From positions 1 through 42,996 of the forward strand of contig JAVVXB010000025.1 in assembly GCA_036651815.1 (NCBI GenBank): a stretch of DNA of 42,996 bases. The letters are read 5' to 3'. A model generated the notes under the pieces. That model ran no database searches. It worked only from the letters and a program-made list of their open reading frames with translations, and was not told the DNA's origin. Position numbers and translations under genes: made by a program. The stretch is from JAVVXB01 sp036651815 (GTDB taxonomy: Bacteria > Bacillota > Clostridia > Christensenellales > CAG-138). Positions 32,949 to 40,902 of this stretch are shown one piece after another (the first letter of the stretch is position 1; every line of letters starts with the position of its first letter).

Positions 32949-33458
32949 TTATCCGAGGATCTCTTCGACGGTTTTGCCACGCAGCTTCGCCACTTGTTCG
33001 GCGGTACGCAATTGGCTCAGACCTTCGATGGTTGCCTTGACGCAGTTAGAGGGATTATTGGAACCGTATGACTTGGTGCGGATGTCGCGGATGCCCGCCA
33101 TTTCCAGCACTGCACGGGCGGGACCGCCCGCAATCACGCCGGTACCTTCTTCGGCGGGGCGCCTGCGCACATGACCCGTACCGAACTTACCTTCCACCTG
33201 ATGAGGAATGGTCGTGCCGACGATCGGAACAACGACCATATGACGCTTCGCGTCTTCAATGCCCTTACGGACGGCTTCCGGAATTTCAGCCGCTTTGCCG
33301 AGACCCACGCCAACCTTACCGTTTTCGTTGCCAATCACCATCAGTGCGGTGAACCGAAAGTTCTTACCGCCTTTAACGACCTTGGCAACACGGTTGATAG
33401 ACACCAGGCGCTCTTTGAATTCCGAGGGTTCTCTTTGATATCTGTTGTTATTTTGCAT
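32949..33458 (-). CDS. rpsE: Ribosomal protein S5
   Basis: 169 residues. FKERLVSINRVAKVVKGGKN is the RNA-binding start, followed by FTALMVIGNENGKVGVGLGK and GTGVIAGGPARAVLEMAGI. S5 borders the mRNA entry tunnel and affects decoding accuracy. A strong GGAGG precedes ATG. Confidence 0.98.
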   Translation of the reverse strand: MQNNNRYQREPSEFKERLVSINRVAKVVKGGKNFRFTALMVIGNENGKVGVGLGKAAEIPEAVRKGIEDAKRHMVVVPIVGTTIPHQVEGKFGTGHVRRRPAEEGTGVIAGGPARAVLEMAGIRDIRTKSYGSNNPSNCVKATIEGLSQLRTAEQVAKLRGKTVEEILG

Positions 33459-33470
33459 CTCGTTTCCTCC

Positions 33471-33839
33471 TTAGAAGTCCAGCCCGGCTTTACGTGCGCC
33501 GTTTGCAAGAGCAGCCACGCGTCCCGTGTATAGGTAACCTCCGCGATCATAGACGACCTTGGTTACTCCCTTTTCCTTGGCGCGTTTGCCGATCAATTCA
33601 CCAACGATAGCGGCCTGTTCGGCCTTGGTTTTATCGGCGATCATCTCCTTGATTTCGGCGTCCAGCGTGGAAGCTGCGACCAAGGTGTTACCGACGGTAT
33701 CGTCGATGATCTGCGCATAGATATGGTTCGTGCTGCGATAAATATTCAACCGCGGACGCTCAGGCATCCCGATAATATTCTTGCGCTGACGATAGTGTCG
33801 GGCAACGCGAATCGCATTCTTATCGACTTTTGAAAACAT
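33471..33839 (-). CDS. rplR: Ribosomal protein L18
   Basis: 122 residues, with RPRLNIYRSTNHIYAQIIDD, LVAASTLD and the C-terminal VVYDRGGYLYTGRVAALANG with AREAGL-like end (ARKAGLDF). L18 brings 5S rRNA into the 50S together with L5, whose gene lies four genes upstream and is unusually extended here. Confidence 0.97.
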   Translation of the reverse strand: MFSKVDKNAIRVARHYRQRKNIIGMPERPRLNIYRSTNHIYAQIIDDTVGNTLVAASTLDAEIKEMIADKTKAEQAAIVGELIGKRAKEKGVTKVVYDRGGYLYTGRVAALANGARKAGLDF

Positions 33840-33860
33840 CTTTCGTCACTCCTTCCTGCC

Positions 33861-34400
33861 TTACTTACCGGTCTTGCCTTCCTTGCGGCGAACGATCTCG
33901 TTCTCATAGCGAATGCCCTTGCCCTTGTAGGGTTCCGGCTTGCGCACCGCGCGGATATCTGCGGCTACCTGACCAACCAGTTGCTTATCGATGCCCTTGA
34001 CCGTAATTTTGTTCGGCGTTGGAAGCTCAAAGAGAATTCCATCGGGCGCGGCGATTTCAACGGGATGCGAATAACCAACGTTGAGTACAAGATTTTTACC
34101 GTTGAGCAACGCCCTATAACCAACACCGGCAATCTCAAGTTTCTTAGCGAAACCATCTGTTGTGCCGACCACCATGTTTTGGATCAGCGTGCGGGTCAAT
34201 CCGTGCAATGAACGGTGTAGTTTGTTATCACTCGGACGAACGACATGCAAAATGCCGTTGTCCTGATCAATCTTCATCTCCGGCGAAAGCTTCTGCGACA
34301 AAGTGCCCTTTGGCCCCTTCACAGTGACGAGATTATCTTCGCCGACCGTGATTGTCACTCCGCCAGGGATGCTGACCGGAAGTTTTCCGATACGAGACAT
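33861..34400 (-). CDS. rplF: Ribosomal protein L6
   Basis: 179 residues, normal length, two related domains. MSRIGKLPVSIPGGVTITV opens it and the conserved EPYKGKGIRYENEIVRRKEG closes it. L6 sits near the factor-binding site of the 50S. An 89-base gap to rpsH carries no visible feature. Confidence 0.98.
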   Translation of the reverse strand: MSRIGKLPVSIPGGVTITVGEDNLVTVKGPKGTLSQKLSPEMKIDQDNGILHVVRPSDNKLHRSLHGLTRTLIQNMVVGTTDGFAKKLEIAGVGYRALLNGKNLVLNVGYSHPVEIAAPDGILFELPTPNKITVKGIDKQLVGQVAADIRAVRKPEPYKGKGIRYENEIVRRKEGKTGK

Positions 34401-34489
34401 GATTGCTACTCCTTTTATATTATCTTACAAATGCGTATTTTCCGTTTGGAAGCAGAACCTCTGTGACAAACGGACAATTCGCAGGTAGC

Positions 34490-34882
34490 TTACCAAACGT
34501 AAGCCAATACTTCGCCGCCAACGCCCTGTTTGCGGGCTTCGCGATCAGTCATAATTCCGCGAGAGGTGGAGACAACGGCGATTCCGATGCCACCGAGTAC
34601 CTTGGGCAGTTCATCCTTGCGGACGTAAACGCGGAGACCCGGACGGGAGATGCGTTTAATTCCCACGATGACACGCTGCTTGTTTGGCCCGTACTTTAAG
34701 GTAATGTGAATGGTTTTTTTTACGCCATCCTCAGTGATCTCAAAGCCTTTGATATACCCTTCGTCGTGAAGGATCTTCGCAATGGCCTTCTTCGTAGTAG
34801 AAGCCGGCACATCGACTGTTTCATGCCTGGCAATCAGAGCATTACGGACTCTGGTCAGCATATCGGCAATGGTATCTGTCAT
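34490..34882 (-). CDS. rpsH: Ribosomal protein S8
   Basis: 130 residues. TDTIADMLTRVRNALIARHE at the start and the C-terminal STSRGIMTDREARKQGVGGE are the family hallmarks. S8 binds the centre of 16S rRNA and in E. coli represses the spc operon by binding the L5 mRNA start; whether this happens with the changed L5 start here is unknown. Confidence 0.98.
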   Translation of the reverse strand: MTDTIADMLTRVRNALIARHETVDVPASTTKKAIAKILHDEGYIKGFEITEDGVKKTIHITLKYGPNKQRVIVGIKRISRPGLRVYVRKDELPKVLGGIGIAVVSTSRGIMTDREARKQGVGGEVLAYVW

Positions 34883-34897
34883 GATTCGTTTCCTCCT

Positions 34898-35083
34898 TTA
34901 CCAGCTTGCCTTGCGTACACCGGGAATTTCTCCCTTGTACGCCAGTTCGCGGAAGCAAATGCGGCAGATGCCATACTTGCGCAAAACGGAATGCGGACGA
35001 CCGCAGATGCGGCAACGCGTATAACCGCGGGTGCTGAACTTCGGTTCACGCTGTTGCTTTAACTTCATGCTTGTTTTAGCCAT
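34898..35083 (-). CDS. rpsN: Ribosomal protein S14, zinc type
   Basis: 61 residues with two CxxC pairs (CRICGRPHS and GICRICFREL) that bind zinc, the short form typical of Firmicutes. S14 is in the 30S head. The ATG has GGAGG upstream and lies 17 bases after rplE. Confidence 0.98.
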   Translation of the reverse strand: MAKTSMKLKQQREPKFSTRGYTRCRICGRPHSVLRKYGICRICFRELAYKGEIPGVRKASW

Positions 35084-35100
35084 TTTTCACGTCCTCCTTC

Positions 35101-36072
35101 TCAGCTCTGCACAAATGGCATGCCGAGTAGCGTCAGCAACGCCTTTGCTTCTTCATCGGTCTTTGCGCTCGTGACAAATACAATATTCATCCCGCGGACT
35201 TTGTCGACATCGTCGTAGTTGACCTCCGGAAAGATCAGCTGTTCCTTAACGCCCATAGCATAGTTGCCACGACCGTCAAACGACTTGTTGGACACACCGC
35301 GGAAGTCACGTACGCGGGGAAGAACGATGTTCATGAGCTTGTCTGCGAAGTAATACATGCGGTCGCCGCGCAGGGTAACCATTGCGCCAACGCTCATGCC
35401 TTCACGGACCTTAAAGTTTGCAACGGACTTCTTGGCCTTGGTTACGATCGCTTTCTGTCCGGAGATCACGCCAAGCTCTTTTGCAGCCACTTCGATCCCC
35501 TTTGGGTTCTCTTTGTCAGCGCCAAGACCCATGTTGATAATGATCTTCTCAAGCTTCGGAAGCTGCATCACGTTTTTGTAGCCGAATTGTTCCGTTAGCG
35601 CTGGAACAACTTCTTCAACATACTTGGCTTTAAGCCGCGGCGTACCGGTCAATGCTTTGGCGTCTTTGATCTCAGCCTTGGCTTTCTTGCCGGTCTTGTC
35701 AGCAACCGGTTTGGTAGCGGCCTTTACGGCTTTCTCCACCTTCTCGGCGCCCTCTTCTACCACATTTTCTGCCTTCTTTGCGGCAGACTTGACAGCCTTT
35801 TCGGCCTTATCGGCAATTTTAGCAGCTGCCTCCTCGACCTGTCCAGCGTTCTTAGCAACAGACTTCACGGTCTTTTCAACCTTCTCTGCGCTATTCTCAA
35901 CTAATTTTTCAGCTTTTTTAACAGCGGACTTGACAGTCTTCTCGGCCTTATCGACTGCTTCCTCAACGGCCTTTTCAACCTTTTCGGCCTTCGGAGCTAC
36001 CTTCTTGGCGACCGCTTTCACTTCCGCCTCTACGGCGTCCACGACTTCTTCGATGTCTTTTTTCGTTGCCAC
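35101..36072 (-). CDS. rplE: Ribosomal protein L5 with a 143-residue repetitive N-terminal extension
   Basis: 323 residues against about 180 for L5. Residues about 145-323 are a complete L5 (PRLKAKYVEEVVPALTEQF, MQLPKLEKIIINMG, VSNKSFDGRGNYAMGVKEQL), the protein that binds 5S rRNA and touches P-site tRNA. Residues 1-143 consist of Lys, Ala, Glu and Val with no aromatic, Cys or His; by my count about 34 Lys and 28 acidic residues. A unit starting KAEKTVKSAVKKAEKLVE (42) returns as KAEKAVKSAAKKAENVVE (89), a 47-residue period, each followed by AEKVEK-VK. It should form long helices. The start is GTG with AAGGAGG 10 nt upstream; no internal start with a ribosome-binding site exists at the L5 boundary, so the fusion must be translated as one. 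Confidence 0.95.
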   Translation of the reverse strand: MATKKDIEEVVDAVEAEVKAVAKKVAPKAEKVEKAVEEAVDKAEKTVKSAVKKAEKLVENSAEKVEKTVKSVAKNAGQVEEAAAKIADKAEKAVKSAAKKAENVVEEGAEKVEKAVKAATKPVADKTGKKAKAEIKDAKALTGTPRLKAKYVEEVVPALTEQFGYKNVMQLPKLEKIIINMGLGADKENPKGIEVAAKELGVISGQKAIVTKAKKSVANFKVREGMSVGAMVTLRGDRMYYFADKLMNIVLPRVRDFRGVSNKSFDGRGNYAMGVKEQLIFPEVNYDDVDKVRGMNIVFVTSAKTDEEAKALLTLLGMPFVQS

Positions 36073-36095
36073 TTGACTAGTTCCTCCTTCCGGCC

Positions 36096-36413
36096 TTAAT
36101 CAATGTTCTTACCGCATTTTTTACAAACGCGGATCTTCTTGTCATTCTCAATCGTGTGAGCGACGCGGGTCGGCTTATTGCATTTGGGGCAAACAAGCTT
36201 CACATTGGAAACATGTAGTGTGCCCTCTTGTTCAATACGGCCACCAGGTTCGCCCTGTTTACGGGGTTTCACATGCTTGGTCATCATGGCTGCATTCTGC
36301 ACAACAACGCGGTCATCTGCAGGATAGCTCACGAGAATCTTGCCATGCTTACCCTTGTCCTTGCCGGAGATGACAACGACGTTATCGCCCTTTTTGACGT
36401 TTAGTGTATTCAT
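36096..36413 (-). CDS. rplX: Ribosomal protein L24
   Basis: 105 residues. The KOW motif is at the start (LNVKKGDNVVVISGKDKGKH), followed by AMMTKHVKPRKQGEPGGRIE and a C-terminal zinc-ribbon-like CPKCNK and CKKCGK. L24 starts 50S assembly. It lies 23 bases before the extended rplE. Confidence 0.97.
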   Translation of the reverse strand: MNTLNVKKGDNVVVISGKDKGKHGKILVSYPADDRVVVQNAAMMTKHVKPRKQGEPGGRIEQEGTLHVSNVKLVCPKCNKPTRVAHTIENDKKIRVCKKCGKNID

Positions 36414-36426
36414 GTCGTGCTCCTCC

Positions 36427-36795
36427 CTACAGAACTTCCGGCGCGAGGGAAACGATCTTCATGTAATCCTTTTCGCGCAATTCACGTGCGACAGGCCCAA
36501 AGATACGTGTACCACGCGGCTGCTTTTGGTCGTTGATGATAACAGCGGCGTTGTCGTCAAACCGAATATGGCTTCCGTCGGTGCGCTGGGCACCGGAAAC
36601 AGTACGCACAATCACGGCTTTCACGACGTCCTTCTTTTTGACAGCACCACCCGGAGAAGCGGACTTCACCGATGCTACGATCACGTCGCCGATACTGGCG
36701 GACTTACGGTAGGAACCGCCCAGCACGCGAATACACATAATTTCCTTCGCGCCACTGTTGTCCGCGACCTTTAATCTGGTTTGCGGTTGAATCAT
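36427..36795 (-). CDS. rplN: Ribosomal protein L14
   Basis: 122 residues from ATG 36795 (MIQPQTRLKVADNSGAKEIM). The frame is open 68 codons further but that part overlaps rpsQ antiparallel in composition and is not L14. IKSASPGGAVKKKDVVKAVI-type core and FGPVARELREKDYMKIVSLA are standard. L14 forms an intersubunit bridge. Confidence 0.97.
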   Translation of the reverse strand: MIQPQTRLKVADNSGAKEIMCIRVLGGSYRKSASIGDVIVASVKSASPGGAVKKKDVVKAVIVRTVSGAQRTDGSHIRFDDNAAVIINDQKQPRGTRIFGPVARELREKDYMKIVSLAPEVL

Positions 36796-36814
36796 TTTTG
36801 CGTTCCTCCAATCG

Positions 36815-37072
36815 TTACTTCGCCTTTTCGACGATCTCCACGAGACGCCATCTCTTATCCTTCGAAATCGGACGGGTCTCCATAATCTTGACCGTGTCTC
36901 CGATTCCGCAAAGGTTCTCTTCGTCGTGAACCTTGAACTTTCTCGTGCGGTTAACCATTTTTCCGTATAGCGGGTGACGGACCTTGGTCTTGATGGCAAC
37001 GACGGCGGTCTTTTCCATCTTATCGCTCACAACGACGCCGACACGGGTTTTACGATATCCTCTTTGTTCCAT
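36815..37072 (-). CDS. rpsQ: Ribosomal protein S17
   Basis: 85 residues, one OB fold: RKTRVGVVVSDKMEKTAVVA, HPLYGKMVNRTRKFKVHDEE, GDTVKIMETRPISKDKRWRL. S17 binds the 5' domain of 16S rRNA early in assembly. Standard position between rpmC and rplN. Confidence 0.98.
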   Translation of the reverse strand: MEQRGYRKTRVGVVVSDKMEKTAVVAIKTKVRHPLYGKMVNRTRKFKVHDEENLCGIGDTVKIMETRPISKDKRWRLVEIVEKAK

Positions 37073-37093
37073 TTTTCAATATCCTCCTTCCCG

Positions 37094-37297
37094 TTACTCG
37101 GCAACCGCTTTGAGCTCGCGCTCGCGGATGATGGTCTTGACTCTGGCAATGTCCTTCTTACAGTCGTTAATCCGTTGTGGGTTGGAAAGCTGGCCGGTTG
37201 CGGATTGGAAACGAAGGTTGAACAACTCACTCTTAAGTTCCTTCTCGCGTGCGGTCAGCGCATCATTCGACAAATCTCTAAACTTATTAGCCTTCAT
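37094..37297 (-). CDS. rpmC: Ribosomal protein L29
   Basis: 67 residues from ATG 37297 (MKANKFRDLSNDALTAREKE), chosen because GGGTGG lies 8 nt upstream; a GTG at 37309 is the alternative. The two-helix hairpin with LFNLRFQSATGQLSNPQRI is typical. L29 lies at the tunnel exit and contacts signal recognition particle and trigger factor. It overlaps the end of rplP by 11 bases. Confidence 0.95.
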   Translation of the reverse strand: MKANKFRDLSNDALTAREKELKSELFNLRFQSATGQLSNPQRINDCKKDIARVKTIIRERELKAVAE

Positions 37298-37724
37298 CGG
37301 ATTCACCACCCTTTTCGGTTTCCTTCTTCATGACCTTGCACTTAAGCGGAAGCTTGTGCATGGCAAGACGGAGCGCTTCACGTCCGGTCTCATCATCTAC
37401 GCCGGCAATTTCAAACAGAACTCTCCCAGGCTTCACAACCGCCACCCAGTACTCTGGGGAACCTTTGCCGCTGCCCATACGGGTCTCGGCAGGCTTTTCG
37501 GTTACGGGCTTGTCGGGGAAAATCTTAATCCAGACCTTGCCGCCGCGTTTGATGTAGCGCGTCATCGCAACACGCGCAGCTTCAATCTGCTGGCTGGTCA
37601 CCCATGAGGGTTCCATTGCCACGAGGCCGAAATCACCATAGGTAATCTCGTTGCCACGCAGAGCCTTGCCCTTCATGCGTCCGCGGAATACTTTGCGGCG
37701 CTTAACTCTCTTCGGCATCAACAT
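37287..37724 (-). CDS. rplP: Ribosomal protein L16
   Basis: 145 residues. MPKRVKRRKVFRGRMKGKAL, YGDFGLVAMEPSWVTSQQIE and the RMGSGKGSPEYWVAVVKPGR loop are conserved; the last helps position A-site tRNA. It starts ATG-TTG-ATG; GGAGG inside the end of rpsC lies 9 nt before the first ATG. A short Lys/Glu/Gly tail is extra. Confidence 0.97.
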   Translation of the reverse strand: MLMPKRVKRRKVFRGRMKGKALRGNEITYGDFGLVAMEPSWVTSQQIEAARVAMTRYIKRGGKVWIKIFPDKPVTEKPAETRMGSGKGSPEYWVAVVKPGRVLFEIAGVDDETGREALRLAMHKLPLKCKVMKKETEKGGESDEG

Positions 37725-37726
37725 GG

Positions 37727-38398
37727 TTATCTGCCTCCTTCCTCACGTTTATCGGAAGCGTTGCGCTTTCCCAGCACTTCGCCCTTATTAATCCAAACCT
37801 TGCAACCAATGCGGCCATAGGTTGTGTGCGCCTCAGCAAAGCCGTACTGGATGTCCGCACGCATGGTTTGCAGCGGAATCGATCCATCGTGATAGCCCTC
37901 GGTACGCGCAATTTCAGCACCGCCCAGACGGCCTGCACACATCAACTTGATACCTTTGACGCTGTTCTTCTGCATGCTACGGCCCATTGCCTGCTTCATC
38001 GCACGGCGGAAGCTGATACGCTTCTCCAACTGCGATGCTATGTTCTCGGCGACGAGCTGTGCGTCGGCGTCCGCATCACGAATCTCCATGATGTTGACAT
38101 TAATGTCCTTCTTGCAGGCTTTTTTAACGTCCGCTTTAATTGTTTCAATCCCTGCGCCACCTTTACCGATCAGCAGACCGGGACGAGCGGTGTAGATGCT
38201 GACGGTGATTTTGCCGGCAGCGCGATCAATCTCAATACGGGAAATCGATGCCTGATAGTACTTCTTTTTGACGAAATCACGAATCTGCTTGTCCTCAACG
38301 AGGAAATTAGCAAAATCCTTTTTGGAGGCATACCAACGGGTATTCCAATCCCTGATAACGCCAACGCGGAATCCATTCGGATTAACTTTTTGACCCAT
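37727..38398 (-). CDS. rpsC: Ribosomal protein S3
   Basis: 223 residues. MGQKVNPNGFRVGVIRDWNT, the KH domain (GLLIGKGGAGIETIKADVKK) and KGIKLMCAGRLGGAEIARTE are typical. S3 lines the mRNA entry and has helicase activity with S4 and S5. Its last codons double as the ribosome-binding site of rplP two bases downstream. Confidence 0.98.
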   Translation of the reverse strand: MGQKVNPNGFRVGVIRDWNTRWYASKKDFANFLVEDKQIRDFVKKKYYQASISRIEIDRAAGKITVSIYTARPGLLIGKGGAGIETIKADVKKACKKDINVNIMEIRDADADAQLVAENIASQLEKRISFRRAMKQAMGRSMQKNSVKGIKLMCAGRLGGAEIARTEGYHDGSIPLQTMRADIQYGFAEAHTTYGRIGCKVWINKGEVLGKRNASDKREEGGR

Positions 38399-38413
38399 TC
38401 TGAAACCTCCCTC

Positions 38414-38800
38414 TTACTTCGCCTGATCCAGGACGATCGTGATGTGGCTCGTACGTTTGCGGATCCGCGCCGCACGGCCGTGCGCTCTGGGGCGGAAACG
38501 CATCAGGGTCGGACCCTGATTGGCGTACACCTCGGCAACATAGAGATCATCGCGGTTCATTTCGAGGTTGTTCTCTGCATTCGCAATCGCACTCTTGAGC
38601 AGCTTTGCAACCGGCTCTGTGGCGGACCTTGGTGTGTACAGCAGAATCGCTTCCGCTTCACGCACGCTCTTACCACGAATTAAGTCTACAACGGCCTTTG
38701 CCTTGCGGGTAGAAATGCGAATGTATTTTGCGGTCGCGTGCGGACGTTTGTCGGCATTTTCGCGGCGCTTTGCTGTTTTTTCTCTAGATCTGGTAGCCAT
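38414..38800 (-). CDS. rplV: Ribosomal protein L22
   Basis: 128 residues; the core begins at ATAKYIRISTRKAKAVVDLI, after about 20 extra basic residues. The hairpin region (MRFRPRAHGRAARIRKRTSH) reaches into the exit tunnel and is the site of macrolide-resistance changes in other bacteria. No insertion is visible in it. Confidence 0.98.
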   Translation of the reverse strand: MATRSREKTAKRRENADKRPHATAKYIRISTRKAKAVVDLIRGKSVREAEAILLYTPRSATEPVAKLLKSAIANAENNLEMNRDDLYVAEVYANQGPTLMRFRPRAHGRAARIRKRTSHITIVLDQAK

Positions 38801-38817
38801 AACTCTACGCTTCCTCC

Positions 38818-39099
38818 TTATCTGGCACCCGAGGACTTCTCGGAACCTCTGTGTCCTCTAAATGTGCGGGTCGGAGCGAATTCGCCCAACTTGTGACCAA
38901 CCATCTCCTCGGTGACATATACGGGAACGTGCTTCCTGCCGTCATGGACTGCGATGGTGTGTCCAACCATTTGCGGAAAGATGGTGGAGGCGCGGGACCA
39001 GGTTTTCACAACATTTTTCTTGCCGCTTTCGTTCATTGCAACAATGCGGTCAAGCAGTCGCTGTTCAATAAACGGGCCCTTTTTAATGGATCTGCTCAT
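38818..39099 (-). CDS. rpsS: Ribosomal protein S19
   Basis: 93 residues. MSRSIKKGPFIEQRLLDRIV, TWSRASTIFPQMVGHTIAVH and GHKLGEFAPTRTFRGHRGSE are all standard. S19 forms a complex with S13 in the 30S head. Sits between rplB and rplV as expected. Confidence 0.98.
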   Translation of the reverse strand: MSRSIKKGPFIEQRLLDRIVAMNESGKKNVVKTWSRASTIFPQMVGHTIAVHDGRKHVPVYVTEEMVGHKLGEFAPTRTFRGHRGSEKSSGAR

Positions 39100-39121
39100 T
39101 TACGTTCTCCTTCCTCTTTCC

Positions 39122-39955
39122 TTATTTCTCGTTCGCACGACGAATGATAAACTTGCTCGTCGGGTTCTTCTTCTTACGCGTCTTGTAGCCGAGCGTCGGT
39201 TTGCCCCATGGGGTAACCGGGCCTGGACGACCGATTGGGCTCTTGCCCTCGCCGCCGCCGTGCGGATGGTCGCATGGATTCATGACCGAACCACGTACGG
39301 ATGGGCGGATGCCCATATGCCGGGACTTGCCGGCCTTGCCAACCTGGATGTTCTGGTGGTCAATGTTACCAACCTGACCGATGGTCGCCTTGGCATTGAG
39401 CGGAATGAGGCGAACCTCGCCGCTGGGCAGACGCACCTGCGCGTATTTGCCTTCCTTTGCCATCAGCTGGGCTGCGTTGCCCGCGGAACGGACAAGCTGA
39501 GCGCCCTTTCCGGCCTTGAGCTCGATGCAGTGAATCATCGTGCCTACCGGAATGCTGGAAACTTCCATGGCGTTGCCAACTTTGATATCGGCATCGTTAC
39601 CGGAGATGACCACATCGCCAACCATCAGGCCGAGCGGCGCGATGATATAACGCTTTTCACCGTCCGCATAATGGAGCAACGCAATGTTGGCCGAGCGGTT
39701 CGGGTCATATTCGATGGAGAACACCTTCGCGGGAACGCTGTCCTTGTTGCGCTTGAAGTCGATGATACGATACTTCCTGCGCTCGCCGCCGCCTTGATGA
39801 CGTACCGTAATCTTTCCGGTGTTATTACGGCCTGCCTTGTGGCGAAGGTCTGTCGTGAGCGACTTCTCCGGGGTTTTGCGGGTGATCTCGTCAAATGCCG
39901 AGACCGTCATGCCGCGCTGGCCGGGTGTCGTCGGTTTAATCTTTCGAATTGCCAT
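39122..39955 (-). CDS. rplB: Ribosomal protein L2
   Basis: 277 residues. The RNA-binding domain holds NTGKITVRHQGGGERRKYRI and the C-terminus RPSVRGSVMNPCDHPHGGGE with the His needed near the peptidyl-transferase centre. Standard length. A 426-codon open frame on the opposite strand across rplB and rpsS is a composition artefact. Confidence 0.98.
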   Translation of the reverse strand: MAIRKIKPTTPGQRGMTVSAFDEITRKTPEKSLTTDLRHKAGRNNTGKITVRHQGGGERRKYRIIDFKRNKDSVPAKVFSIEYDPNRSANIALLHYADGEKRYIIAPLGLMVGDVVISGNDADIKVGNAMEVSSIPVGTMIHCIELKAGKGAQLVRSAGNAAQLMAKEGKYAQVRLPSGEVRLIPLNAKATIGQVGNIDHQNIQVGKAGKSRHMGIRPSVRGSVMNPCDHPHGGGEGKSPIGRPGPVTPWGKPTLGYKTRKKKNPTSKFIIRRANEK

Positions 39956-39969
39956 ACTCAGGTGCCTCC

Positions 39970-40269
39970 TTACTGCGAGATGCTGTCGAAGAATTCGATA
40001 CCCTTGGAATTCTTCTTCAGTTTCACATACGCCTTCTTACTGGACGCCGTGCGGCCTACATGCACACCCTGGCGGCGTTTTTTGCCGTCGGAGTTAAGTG
40101 TATGGACGCTGTCCACCTTTACGCCGAATACTTCTTCCACAGCGTTCTTAATCTCAATTTTGTTGGCGCTCTTGTCAACTTCGAACGTGTAGGTTTTAGA
40201 CGGGAGATGATCGTAGCTCTTTTCCGTCAGAACCGGCTTTTTGATGATGTCATAGGGGCTCTTCATCAA
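39970..40269 (-). CDS. rplW: Ribosomal protein L23
   Basis: 99 residues. YDIIKKPVLTEKSYDHLPSK and YTFEVDKSANKIEIKNAVEE-VFGVKV are typical. L23 at the tunnel exit is the docking site of trigger factor and signal recognition particle. ATG overlaps the rplD stop (ATGA). Confidence 0.98.
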   Translation of the reverse strand: MMKSPYDIIKKPVLTEKSYDHLPSKTYTFEVDKSANKIEIKNAVEEVFGVKVDSVHTLNSDGKKRRQGVHVGRTASSKKAYVKLKKNSKGIEFFDSISQ

Positions 40270-40886
40270 ACGTACACCTCCTCGATCTTGGCAACCGAAT
40301 CCTTGGTCAGGATCAGTTTTTCGTACTTAAGAATTTCATAAACGCTCAGCGTACCAACAAGCGTCGTCTTAATATTTGGAATATTGCTTGCCGCCCGTTC
40401 CACGATTTCGTCTGGGTTTGCCAACACAATCAGCGCTTTCTTAGCTTCAACTGCGTTGAGCACCTTGATCATTTCGCGGGTTTTGGCTTCCGGAATGGTC
40501 AGCACGTCGAAGAGGATCAACTCATTGTCGGCAACCTTGCCAGACAGCGCGGATTTCATTGCGATGCGCTTGACCTTCTTGTTCACGCGGATGGTGTAGT
40601 CGCGCGGTTTGGGCGCAAATACAACGCCGCCATGCCGCCACTGCGGGGAACGGGTCGATCCTTGTCGAGCGCGGCCGGTGCCCTTCTGTTTCCAGGGCTT
40701 AATGCCGCCGCCTCTTACTTCTGCACGGGTCAGTGCGCTCTGTGTGCCCTGACGGCAGTTGGCCAGATGCGCTTTGATCACTTCGTGCAGCACATTTTCA
40801 TTCACAGGCTGTCCAAAAGTGTTTTCGGAGAGCTCATATTCGCCGATTTTCTTGCCGGTAATATCGACTACTGCAACCTTAGGCAT
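40266..40886 (-). CDS. rplD: Ribosomal protein L4
   Basis: 206 residues. The tunnel loop KPWKQKGTGRARQGSTRSPQ followed by WRHGGVVFAPKPRDY is intact. L4 lines the exit tunnel with L22; in E. coli and some Firmicutes it represses the S10 operon through a leader RNA, which matters given the 250-nt leader upstream of rpsJ here. Confidence 0.98.
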   Translation of the reverse strand: MPKVAVVDITGKKIGEYELSENTFGQPVNENVLHEVIKAHLANCRQGTQSALTRAEVRGGGIKPWKQKGTGRARQGSTRSPQWRHGGVVFAPKPRDYTIRVNKKVKRIAMKSALSGKVADNELILFDVLTIPEAKTREMIKVLNAVEAKKALIVLANPDEIVERAASNIPNIKTTLVGTLSVYEILKYEKLILTKDSVAKIEEVYV

Positions 40887-40902
40887 GTTCGTCTCCTCCT
40901 TC

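Noticed and set aside
35101..36072. Extension of rplE as an artefact of a missed stop or frameshift
   Set aside because: The extension has its own ribosome-binding site and start, typical coding composition throughout, and no start signal at the L5 core, so it reads as a true part of the protein.
38912..40192. 426-codon plus-strand open frame across rpsS, rplB and rplW
   Set aside because: It lies antisense to three certain ribosomal genes, has no ribosome-binding site and reflects codon bias on the other strand.
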